NCBI GenBank assembly: GCA_022925895.1
Contig: JAKSYS010000132.1
Location: 46,001 to 110,000 of the forward strand
DNA length: 64,000 nt
DNA from: Fragilaria crotonensis
Lineage: Eukaryota; Bacillariophyta; Fragilariophyceae; Fragilariales; Fragilariaceae
Reading direction: 5' to 3'
Positions within the stretch are counted from its first letter, which is position 1. Each line of letters opens with the position of its first letter. Shown here one piece after another: positions 22,375-31,396 of the stretch. The translations under genes were made by a program, and so were the position numbers. Under the pieces are notes generated by a model. The model was not told the DNA's origin. It saw nothing but the letters and a program-made list of their open reading frames with translations, and searched no databases.

Positions 22375-22945
22375 AGTGTGCGTAACGACTATATGCGTCA
22401 TGTTGCATTCGATGAGGGTGACGACAAGCGGCTGGATTTAGGTTCATGTACTTCTCAGATGAACATTATGGTACTGTATACCAAAGGTGCGTAGACTACT
22501 GTATCAGGTTCAGTTGATTCAAATGCATCGCCCACAATGGTCAATTTGAATTTGAACGTTCAACACAGACGAAGCACAACGCAAATAATGACCACACTAC
22601 AAGAGTGATAACAACTACCACATTAGCGCAATCAAACTGAGAGGTACAAGAGATTGAAACAAAATGACAGAGAAAGAGGTTGTGGTGCAAGGTTGGCCAT
22701 TCTTCATTTATGACATTGGCTACAATACGGTGTACCATGTTATCTGTGGAGAGAAGATGTGGCTGGCGACAAAATGTGTTACTATATCACGTTTGCGTGA
22801 TATAGTAATATATGAACAAATGTATGCGTGATATTGTAAACGTCAAAAGCAAATCGGTGATATAGTAAGATGTAAAGTTGTATATAGAGGGTCATTGTAC
22901 TATATTGAAAAGTGGCTGAAAAACACGCGATATTGTAATTTCCCC
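22375..22945 (-). repeat. MULE-1 right terminal inverted repeat
   Basis: Inverted copy of 17,544-18,115, with a few substitutions only. Its outer end TAATTTCCCC abuts the TSD TTATTTTTT. Confidence 0.9.
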
Positions 22946-22954
22946 TTATTTTTT

Positions 22955-23584
22955 ATAGGTCGTTGGTCCTATGCATACACTACGGTACACCACCTGTAGC
23001 TAGCGGTATTACGGGTTCGTGGGTTTTCGGTACCAGTAGCTCTATCACAGTAGTTATCGATACGAGTACTATCGGTAGGGTGGTACCAGGGTCAGGCGTC
23101 AGGCCTCCAACCTCCAACCTACCGGTAGGAGGAACGCAGCCTGATTTAATGATTTAAGATGCTCATTCGATGGTCGAGAGCGCAGACAAGCAGTCTCACA
23201 GATACCACTTACCTCTTGAAAACACTCAATACTAGAATCCACGGCTCCTGTACGGAGCTTACTACTAAGTCTGTAATTACAAGCCGACAACGAAAAAATT
23301 CAGGTGTGTGCGACGATGGTGATGATAAGGAGCGTTTGTGGATGAAGTGCCTGCAGAAGATGGGCTAGGCAACAATTAAAATGGAAAAGAGGCAGTGCAG
23401 TCGAATCTCTACTTGCTGCTGAAAAATCATCGCAGGAATTGATTGCCCGAGGTGTTGCCTGTCGGTTTTATTGAGAGGATTGCTATTGGTCTCGCGTGTA
23501 CTGCTGATGGACCGGTTCACCTCTTCATGATTCTGCTACATCATGCACTCACGCATATTTTTCCTTAACTTTTCCTACAGAACC
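22955..23584. other. Upstream region of eL20, with a probable 5' UTR intron end
   Basis: No other gene is seen. TTTTCCTACAG ends at 23,580, four bases before the eL20 ATG, and is a good 3' splice site. An intron in the 5' UTR, or just after a short upstream exon, is therefore likely. Its donor could not be fixed. Confidence 0.5.
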
Positions 23585-24136
23585 ATGACTGTTGCAGGAA
23601 TCATGCGTCAATATCAGGTGGTGGGCCGCAAGGCTGCCACCCCTGACCACCCTAACCCTGAGGCTTACCGCATGATCATCTTTGCCCCAAATACAGTCAT
23701 CGCCAAGTCCAAGTTCTGGTATTATTTGCATCAGTTCCACAAGATGAAGAAGACCACTGGAGAAATCATTGACTGCGTCGAGATCCGTGAGAAGGACACT
23801 GACTTTGTCAAGAATTACGGAATTTGGTTGCGTTATTCCTCCCGCTCGGGAACTCACAACATGTACCGTGAATTCCGAGACGTGAAGCTCACCGGAGCAG
23901 TCTCCCAACTTTACGATGAAATGGCCGGCAGACACCGCACCCGTCCTAGATCCATTCAAATTATCCGTACCGCAGTTGTTGCGAATGAGGACCTTAAGCG
24001 TCCTAACGGTATGCAATTCGTCAAGGAAGACATCAAGTTCCCACTTCCTCACCGCGTTATCAGTGGAAAGAGAGGTCAAAAGGCTCTGTCGTCCACTACC
24101 TATTCCACTGTTCGCCCTACTACTTTCTTTGGATAA
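23585..24136 (+). CDS. RPL18A: 60S ribosomal protein eL20 (L18a)
   Basis: The ATG at 23,585 (context AACCATGA) gives 183 residues, the normal size of eL20. The sequence is unmistakable: RQYQVVGRKA, YRMIIFAPN, AKSKFWYYLHQFHKMKKTTG, GIWLRYSSRSGTHNMYREFRD, RHRTRPRSIQII, and the C-terminal IKFPLPHRV and RPTTFFG. It is a structural protein of the cytosolic large ribosomal subunit. The frame is open 14 codons further upstream, but that part overlaps the splice acceptor and does not resemble the family. MULE-1 ends about 640 bp upstream, so the insertion sits in or near the promoter of a highly expressed gene. Confidence 0.97.
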   Translation: MTVAGIMRQYQVVGRKAATPDHPNPEAYRMIIFAPNTVIAKSKFWYYLHQFHKMKKTTGEIIDCVEIREKDTDFVKNYGIWLRYSSRSGTHNMYREFRDVKLTGAVSQLYDEMAGRHRTRPRSIQIIRTAVVANEDLKRPNGMQFVKEDIKFPLPHRVISGKRGQKALSSTTYSTVRPTTFFG

Positions 24137-25402
24137 AGCTTGTAGTAAGCTAGTAACAAAAGTTCGATCCCAGGAGCAGCTTGTATTTCGAAGTCGTCGA
24201 CTTGTCTAGGTGGTCAACCAAACTAGATCGTGAGAGTGCCTTCGCCATTTTGGGCAGCGCTGCGCATTCGATGTGGGCGTCTCGGCGTTCTGGAGTCATT
24301 GAGCATAGAACACGCATTGTAGTGAGTACGGTTACGATGCAACGTGTACTGAATTTCTGGTATCAACATAGATGCGCCACCCGCAAGCCGCAAGATCCAG
24401 GCCCAACCAATTTATTGATTGGCATCTTTGATGATGCTGTGCTGCGAGGTTTCCAGTTACCATCGCAACTAAGAATTCGCAGGGAAGGTTGCGTGACCGG
24501 ACCTTCCCAGAGGAGACTGGTATAGAGTAGAGTGTGGTCCCAGGTACCAGGTCTGTAGAGCTACTATGTGGTAGGGCGCGAGCAGGCAAATTTGGAATAG
24601 AGAACGAAGCGTATGCAGTTGGGGAGACCCGTGAGCTGGAAGCTGCGAGTCTCCTCTGTTAGGGTGAGGGTTTGTTCGGCAATAGTAAATCCTAAACTTA
24701 TAATCTAATGTAGTAGATCAATCTCATGCAATGATTCCAGACAGGGGTCACTCTCCATTTAGATGCACTTGGGAAGTAGCAATTCAAAGGATGCAGAGTA
24801 TCTTGATTGCTAAACCGTAATCCGCAAAGAGCCGACACTATCACTGCAATGGCCGTTGCAGATTCAGTTAGATGGTAGATTGTGTGAAGGAGCAGGGAGC
24901 AGGATGGTACCCAGCAAGTGTACAAGTAGTCGTGGAACGACTCAACTGTAGGACAGTGCCAGTCCCATAGTACAGTGGACCGGTTCCATTAGACCGTCTG
25001 CCGGGGGGCAACGCCGCAACTCGTATGAATTCATAGATTGCACTACAGTACTGGTACCAGAATTTGATACTTGTATGTACTATGTACTATATATCCATGT
25101 ACTCTACCGTAGTATGAATATTTCCGGATCATATGTACGTGAAACAAATGCCACGTGACAGTGTTCTCCACGCTTCGCACGGCTCCCCTTCTTCCAGTAA
25201 AGGACACAGGATACTGGTATGTACACAGGATTCAGAAATATGCATTTGCGCAACACTGGCGTCACTTGTAGTCACTACTCGGAGTACAAATCATCATCAC
25301 AAAGAACAACTCACCACATAGACTATCATAATCAACGAGATCCAAGATACACTGCACCGCCTTTTTCAGGTAGTCATTATCATTATATCAAGCAAAGACG
25401 CC
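24137..25402. other. Intergenic, partly GTAC-rich
   Basis: No supportable gene. GTAC-centred words increase after about 24,900. The open frame at 24,181-24,525 has no ATG at its start and no recognisable motif. Confidence 0.4.
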
Positions 25403-26326
25403 ATGTCATCCGACCTGACTCTCCTCAATTACCTCAACGTTCTAGCCTACATTTGCAATGCCGGTGTCACCTACACGATTGGGGCCAATGTAGATGCTTC
25501 AATCAAGTTTCAGACTCTGGTGACTCCAGTTGGTTACGCATTTTCCATATGGGCTGCGATTTTCACAGCTGAGCTCGTTTTTGTGATCGGGCAGCTCCTT
25601 CCTGCGTATCGATCTTCGCGACTCGTGACAAACGGGGTTGGATACAACTTTATTGGAGCTTGCTTGGCGCAAGCTGCGTGGTGTCCAACTTTCTCTATTT
25701 ATGAGAACACGCTGTTGGCTCTCCTGTTTATGGTCGCAATTCTGATATTCCTCGTGACTATTGTCAGGAATCAGCACAGGCTTCAAGAGCAAGAAAGTGA
25801 TACGAGTACAGCACTTGAACTTTTGATCTTGAAATTCCCATTCGCCATTCACTGTGGCTGGATTGCAGCGGCATCCCTTGTCAGCATTAATGTGACACTC
25901 GTGGCGTTCCATGTTGGTGCAACGGCGCAGTACATTGTTGCAATTCTATCCTTGATATTAATCGTTGCAGTGTCAGGCTTTTGTATTGGTATTCTCTTTC
26001 CTCCACTGTACGTCATTCCGTCGGTATTGGCATGGGCATCGGTAAGTAATTGTCGAGTGTTTACAGGATCCAATCGCGTGCCACCTCTCACTTGCATCTT
26101 TGCTTTTGTACAGCTTGGTATCTTTGCAGAGCTAGGCAACCCAAAGGACCTTGTCGTCAGAACCTTTGACGTAAGCCGTATTCAATCCGTGAGACTGGGT
26201 GCCCTAGTTACGTGCATTTTAATTGTGGCGGCAATCACGGTCAAGACGGTTTTCGATTACCTTGCGAGCATTCGCCGCGCTCGGCGGGGAGCAGCTGTGG
26301 AAGAGCCACTTCTGACGTCTGAATGA
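25403..26326 (+). CDS. TspO/MBR-related integral membrane protein, one small intron
   Basis: The ATG is at 25,403. The frame can be read straight through, but 26,042-26,113 (GTAAGT...TTTTGTACAG, 72 bp, a multiple of three, no stop) looks like an intron. Removing it joins VLAWAS to LGIFAELGN, which fits the last helices better and gives 283 residues. About nine hydrophobic segments are seen, including TPVGYAFSIWAAIFTAELVF, the hallmark of the TspO/MBR-related family (TPxGYAFxIW). The tail RRARRGAAVEEPLLTSE is cytosolic-looking and has an acidic di-leucine sorting signal (EEPLL), which suggests an endomembrane or vacuolar location. Relatives bind tetrapyrroles or lipids; the substrate here is unknown. 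Confidence 0.55.
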   Translation: MSSDLTLLNYLNVLAYICNAGVTYTIGANVDASIKFQTLVTPVGYAFSIWAAIFTAELVFVIGQLLPAYRSSRLVTNGVGYNFIGACLAQAAWCPTFSIYENTLLALLFMVAILIFLVTIVRNQHRLQEQESDTSTALELLILKFPFAIHCGWIAAASLVSINVTLVAFHVGATAQYIVAILSLILIVAVSGFCIGILFPPLYVIPSVLAWASVSNCRVFTGSNRVPPLTCIFAFVQLGIFAELGNPKDLVVRTFDVSRIQSVRLGALVTCILIVAAITVKTVFDYLASIRRARRGAAVEEPLLTSE

Positions 26327-28493
26327 ATCTCCTACTAGAGTCGGGGCGGGTGCGTAAAGAATGGAACCGTTGACTTTATACGAAAGCACGAGAGGATGAT
26401 ACAAATTGTACTCCGTGTGTAATTCAATATAATTACTGAGTACTAGTACTGTTTTCTGTTGGAGGACTCCGGAGTATTGTATACATATGTGCTGTAAAGA
26501 CTACTACAGTATACGACCTCCAAACGGGTTGCAAGTGTACCTCCGGTAAAAAAGACAGCGCTGAAATCCGAAACATGATCATCTCGTAGAAAATTAGTAT
26601 ATCTCTACAGGAGACATATCCAACATTGAATCAGGTATCAGATCCGGTGCTACTCGGAGTCATATAGTGCAGAGGCAGAAGATGTGAGACAGAAGCGTGT
26701 TCCTGCCAACAATTGTTGTTATCATTACTGTTGCTATTCGATCTGCGTTTGGCTTCAACTGGTGTATGTCTGTGTTTGTTGCGCTCCCGTTGTGGTGGTC
26801 CATATTCCCCTCGAGTTGCATGTTTCCTGCGCGTTCGTCGTTTCAGTCATCTTCGTCATCATCAATCATCACGTCGAGAATCCGAGGACTACCACGAGCA
26901 CCAGCAAGCCATCAGGGTCTTTTCTTTCCATCTCTGATGCCGCTCTGTTGTTTTTATCCTTCTGTCATGTCAACCAGCAAGCGTTCAAGGTCTACCTTTC
27001 CATCTGCCCAAATGTGAGCCATCAAAGCCGCACCTTGCAGAACACCGTCAAGTTCTACATTGCCATCCGCAGAACCAATTGATGATATCCCAAGTATGGC
27101 TAGTTCTCCAGGGAAGTCTCTGTCATTCCTGTCACTTCGTCTAATGTCGGGCTTTACTGGATGTAGTATTGAAGAACAGACACTTTACAACCAATACTTG
27201 ATTTCCATGCAATTGTTGCAAGTCGAACTCGGAGAGTCGCCCCATGTACCCGCACAAGTCCCCATACAGTGTCTGGAGTTGGAGCTTTGCAACGTGCGAC
27301 AGGTTCATTATTCCAGATGTAACAATGGAAACAAAGTCACAACAGCAGTGTCTTCGCCAAGAGCTGCCGCGTGAACACCTGCACCAATCGGGCATCACTT
27401 ATTTCTGGGCGGAGAATACTACAAGGGCGTTTACCCACAAAACCCCATGATGATCTTGCCTTAGCCTGCACCGTGGGCAACCTGGTAGCCATCAATTGAT
27501 CTGGTGTTGACAGGGTCAAGCTCAAAGAAACACCCAGGCACGCTTTGCCTCATCTGTGTCGTAAGTGCTGTGGAATGTAAAAGCATCACGCCCTTTGGGG
27601 TACATGCTTTCTACAATGCTGAGCATCTTAAAGCTTCTGGGCTGCTCTCTGCTGCATATGTTTCTGCTTTGGGTTGGGGATGCGCTGTCGCGCTGTAGAT
27701 TTCTCGTTTCCACGTCTCGAGGGTAAGCCAATTGTCCCAACTGTGAACTGCTGGATAGCACTTCGTCTGGAGACAACCAGCCTGGATGCAAATCTTAATG
27801 ATTACGGGGGCTGCGGTGTGCCACTCGTACCAAAAGTATTGGAGCGCAGAACGCGGCCTGCATTCTAGCTTTTCTTTAAACCATGTTAGACCCCAGCGTC
27901 CTCACTGGCATCATCACATCATTCTCGTTTAATGTCCCGTAGCGGAATTTTGTCGTATCAGTACCAATCTCAAAGGAATCAAACACCTGCTGAGGATTGC
28001 CTGAATGATGACAAGACCTAGTATCCGAAGTACCGATAGGTCGAGTTCAATGATTGTTGATTGTTGCGTCATTGTGGTCACGATGAGTATTCCGCCGCGC
28101 AGTTTTTTTGTGGATCCGATTAGGTTTCACCAATTTGACGTCAGCACCCACGTCACAGTAATAATCTACAGTGAGACCTCCTGTAGAAGAATTTTGAAGA
28201 CATCGGAAATTTGAATGGCTGACAAAACACGGAATCTTTGTTGTTGACTTCTATCGGTGCTTTTCCTAATGCGCATGCCAAGCCTTTGTCATGTCAGATA
28301 GATAACTGCTACTCTTCTCCTTCTATCAGTAATTCATGTGTTTCCCTTTTGAATCTTCATGTGTTTCCCTTTTGAATCACTCGAGTACTACACTGTACTG
28401 CAACAGTACTACCGTACTCAAAGGACTCTTTGGTGTACGAATTTTGATCTTCAAATAGCCTCAAATGAACAAGTAACAGTTCGACAGTACGAT
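26327..28493. other. Intergenic, no clear gene
   Basis: A 107-codon frame at 26,697-27,017 begins with a signal-peptide-like stretch and the string RSAFGF, which resembles an ASAFAP plastid motif, but nothing recognisable follows. Fragmentary frames at 27,060-27,870 on both strands look like decayed coding sequence of unknown type. Near 28,340-28,375 the 18-mer CATGTGTTTCCCTTTTGA occurs twice in tandem. A divergent inverted copy of the satellite palindrome lies at about 28,420-28,465. Confidence 0.35.
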
Positions 28494-29410
28494 GGGGACT
28501 ATTTGAAGATCGAATTTCGATCACCAAATAGTCGCCATTGTACTGTACTAGTGTTACTCGTACTGTGACGACTATTTGAAGATCGAATTTTGATCACCAA
28601 ATAGTCGCCATTGTACTGTACTGGTGATACTCGTACTGTGACGACTATTTGAAGATCGAATTTCGATCACCAAATAGTTGCCATTGTACTGTACTAGTGT
28701 TACTCGTACTGTGACGACTATTTGAAGATCGAATTTCGATCACCAAATAGTCGCCATTGTACTGTACTGGTGATACTCGTACTGTGACGACTATTTGAAG
28801 ATCGAATTTCGATCACCAAATAGTCGCCATTGTACTGTACTGCTGTTACTGGTACTGTGACGACTATTTGAAGATCGAATTTCGATCACCAAATAGTCGC
28901 CATTGTACTGTACTGGTGATACTCGTACTGTGACGACTATTTGAAGATCAAATTTCGATCACCAAATAGTCGCCATTGTACTGTACTGGTGATACTCGTA
29001 CTGTGACGACTATTTGAAGATCGAATTTCGATCACCAAATAGTCGCCATTGTACTGTACTGGTGATACTCGTACTGTGACGACTATTTGAAGATCGAATT
29101 TCGATCACCAAATAGTCGCCATTGTACTGTACTGGTGATACTCGTACTGTGACGACTATTTGAAGATCGAATTTCGATCACCAAATAGTCGCCATTGTAC
29201 TGTACTGGTGTTACTCGTACTGTGACGACTATTTGAAGATCAAATTTTGATCACCAAATAGTCGCCATTGTACGGTACTGGTGGTACTCGTACTGTGATG
29301 ACTATTTGAAGATCGAATTTCGATCACCAAATAGTCGCCATTGTACTGTACTAGTGTTACTCGTACTGTGACGACTATTTGAAGATCGAATTTTGATCAC
29401 CAGGCAAATA
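28494..29410. repeat. 73-bp tandem satellite, 13 units, each a near-perfect palindrome
   Basis: Thirteen head-to-tail units begin at 28,494 and repeat every 73 bases (28,567, 28,640, ... 29,370). Each contains GACTATTTGAAGATCGAA followed by TTTCGATCACCAAATAGTC, a 37-bp near-palindrome with two small mismatch sites, plus a spacer of the type GCCATTGTACTGTACTGGTG. Units differ by a few substitutions (TTT/TTC in the centre; GGTGATA/AGTGTTA in the spacer). The array edges mirror each other: GGGGACTATTTG at the left and CAAATAGTCCCC at the right. Confidence 0.95.
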
Positions 29411-29487
29411 GTCCCCGTCCTACTCATGATGTCGAACAAGAACGAAAGTCTAAGTCAACATTGTTATTAATTCTAAATGTACTACTT

Positions 29488-29937
29488 TTAAAAACTCCAT
29501 GATGAGACATATGTTTTGCACACCTTGCCAACAGGACACCCCGAAACTAGGGACCCTTTGGGTGGTGGTTTCTCAGAAGCCATGTTGGCTTTCTCGGTGA
29601 AGATAATCTTGTCGAGTGCCTCGTCCTCAACAAGAAGACCTCTCTCTTGTGGGCTTTTTGAGGCATCAACAAGACTAACTAGTTCCTTTGCTCTTGGCAT
29701 AATGCTGTCATATGCATTGTAACGTTCCAATTTGGGTATGTCTTCATGGTGAAGAGCACGCGATCCAAAATCAATGCAGACAGTTTCTAAACTTTTAGAT
29801 TCCATGAGGATGTTGTCATTGTCGTCATTATGAGTATTCGTGTGCTGTACATCAACAAAATTATCAGAAACATCAGTTTCATGTCCAGAACAGAGGTCGT
29901 TGAGTGGTGCCTCAGGCAAGTGGATCTCTTGCGACAT
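29488..29937 (-). CDS. Unassigned acidic ORF, 149 residues
   Basis: ATG at 29,937, stop at 29,488. The protein is hydrophilic and acidic (VDVQHTNTHNDDNDNILM, EDIPKLERYNAYDSIMPR) and has no motif I know. Its start lies eight bases after the stop of the next ORF upstream on the same strand, so both may be parts of one gene with a missed intron or frame error. It could also be a transposon fragment, since it borders a satellite array. Confidence 0.3.
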   Translation of the reverse strand: MSQEIHLPEAPLNDLCSGHETDVSDNFVDVQHTNTHNDDNDNILMESKSLETVCIDFGSRALHHEDIPKLERYNAYDSIMPRAKELVSLVDASKSPQERGLLVEDEALDKIIFTEKANMASEKPPPKGSLVSGCPVGKVCKTYVSSWSF

Positions 29938-29944
29938 TGATTAG

Positions 29945-30358
29945 CTAGGACCGAATAATGTGCTTGGAACCTTTGTACATAGAAGTAGTGTACTGAAAGA
30001 GGTCATACTTGGTTTCCAATGATGCATTGAAATCATCGGTTGCATGACAAAAATGACCTTTGAAAGGCAAAGAAGCAGTCCATGACATAGCCTTGAGAGC
30101 AGATAGAGTCTGATCCACTGGATGTGGATCCTGCATCAATGGTCCTTCTTGCTTGTTGTGGATGATCCTAAAGAGAACAAAACAGGGGTTGGTTACAGAA
30201 TAATCGGTAGGTGGGTGCTGTAGTAACGCAAAATGGCAACAGACAGAGAGCAAACAAGAGCAAAAACAGAACAACAGCAACAAGAGAAACAAAAGCAGCA
30301 AGGAGAGCAAGAACAACAAGAGAAACAAGAATGACAGGGAGACAAAGTGCCGTACCAT
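29945..30358 (-). CDS. Unassigned ORF with poly-leucine N-terminus
   Basis: ATG at 30,358. The first 35 residues are leucine-rich (the CAA/GAG-rich strand read in reverse), so they may be a low-complexity accident or a signal anchor. The later part (PLMQDPHPVDQTLSALKAM, FKGHFCHATDDFNASLETKY) looks coding but is not recognised. CTCTTTAG at about 30,168-30,175 could be a 3' splice site, making only the downstream part real exon. Confidence 0.25.
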   Translation of the reverse strand: MVRHFVSLSFLFLLLFLLSLLLLFLLLLLFCFCSCLLSVCCHFALLQHPPTDYSVTNPCFVLFRIIHNKQEGPLMQDPHPVDQTLSALKAMSWTASLPFKGHFCHATDDFNASLETKYDLFQYTTSMYKGSKHIIRS

Positions 30359-31396
30359 CGTGGTTGTGAAATATCAAAATTATGAGTTTTGTGTGAGTAA
30401 ACTTGAATCCACTACTGGTACCCTGTTATATACACATCTAGACACGATCATTTTTATTTCTATTCAAACAAATGTGGCGCTGATTTATGTTCCTTATCTA
30501 GAACGTAGTTTTGCACAAGAGGTGGTTTGAAAAGTGGGCGCTGAGAAAATCAAAGATAAAGATTCCGTACAAGTTAAATTCCGCAACAAAAGTGCTGAAA
30601 AGTGCTGACGTCAAATTGGTGAAACCTAATCGGACCCAGGACCGATGTACTCGAGTATACATGCTCTACTATGGTCATAGTGTAGAGTTGTACTGGCTTC
30701 TACGATGTGACCCAATTTTCTATTGGAGCTGTTCTATTTTTATCGGAGGTACACTTGCAACCCGTTTGGAGCTAGTAGGTCCAATGTACAGTAGTTAGTT
30801 TTGACAAATGAATGATCTCAAACCAAAAAATTAAACTCGAACTTGAGTTCGCTTAGACCTACTACCGGTAGAGTACTTGTACTAGTACCAGGTACAGCTG
30901 TATGCATTATGCATACACAGGTGTACTCTGATCATACATACAGTACGAACGCATAGTCCTACAGTACTGTAGTACTCCGTAGTTCAAAAAATACCGGTAG
31001 TAGAAGTTTTTATTGCCGCGTGTTTTTAGTACAGTCGTATACAGGACGCTGCTGCAAGAGGCCCCGAAATTGAGACGAACAAATGAGAGTACTTGTAGTC
31101 CGGGGTCCAAGTTGGTCTACTGTCCGTCTCGTTTCACCTTCGTGCGATTGGATGAGTCCGTATGCCCTGTGCCCTGTATCGACGCCGCATTGCTGAGGCT
31201 TGGTTCCGCACTTAACTTCGTGCATTGCGGCGTTTTCCGTGCTGCAATTGAGCAGCCTTTGTTGTTTGACTTTCATCTAGCGTGTTCTACGAAGAGCGCA
31301 AATCGGGCAAATTCTTGAACACACCGTTCAGAGCAGCGTGCCACACGGTTTTTTTTCTCGTGATTGGTTGATACCACACCCGTTCACGCATTAACC
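30359..31396. other. Intergenic, GTAC-rich in part
   Basis: No gene is seen. GTAC-type words are dense at 30,640-31,000. The last 350 bases hold the promoter of the antiporter gene. Confidence 0.4.

Larger units (their letters stand above)
17544..22945. mobile_element. MULE-1: Mutator-like DNA transposon, deletion derivative
   Basis: The element is 5402 bp and begins and ends with GGGGAAATTACAATATCGCG in inverted orientation. It is flanked by a perfect 9-bp target-site duplication TTATTTTTT (17,535-17,543 and 22,946-22,954), as expected for Mutator-like elements. Terminal inverted repeats are about 572 bp. Inside are a leftward accessory gene (20,212-18,049) and a rightward gene (20,888-22,350), divergent from a shared promoter region. 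Compared with MULE-2 it lacks about 1.65 kb that encodes the transposase, so it should be non-autonomous. The rest is nearly identical to MULE-2, which points to recent activity. Confidence 0.93.

Noticed and set aside
26697-27017. Plastid-targeted small protein (RSAFGF after a signal peptide)
   Set aside because: Only the presequence-like start is suggestive; the rest is low-complexity and no mature domain follows.
28494-29410. CRISPR-like array
   Set aside because: The spacing is regular, but the spacers are themselves repeated, the unit is a palindrome, and the genome is eukaryotic; it is a satellite.
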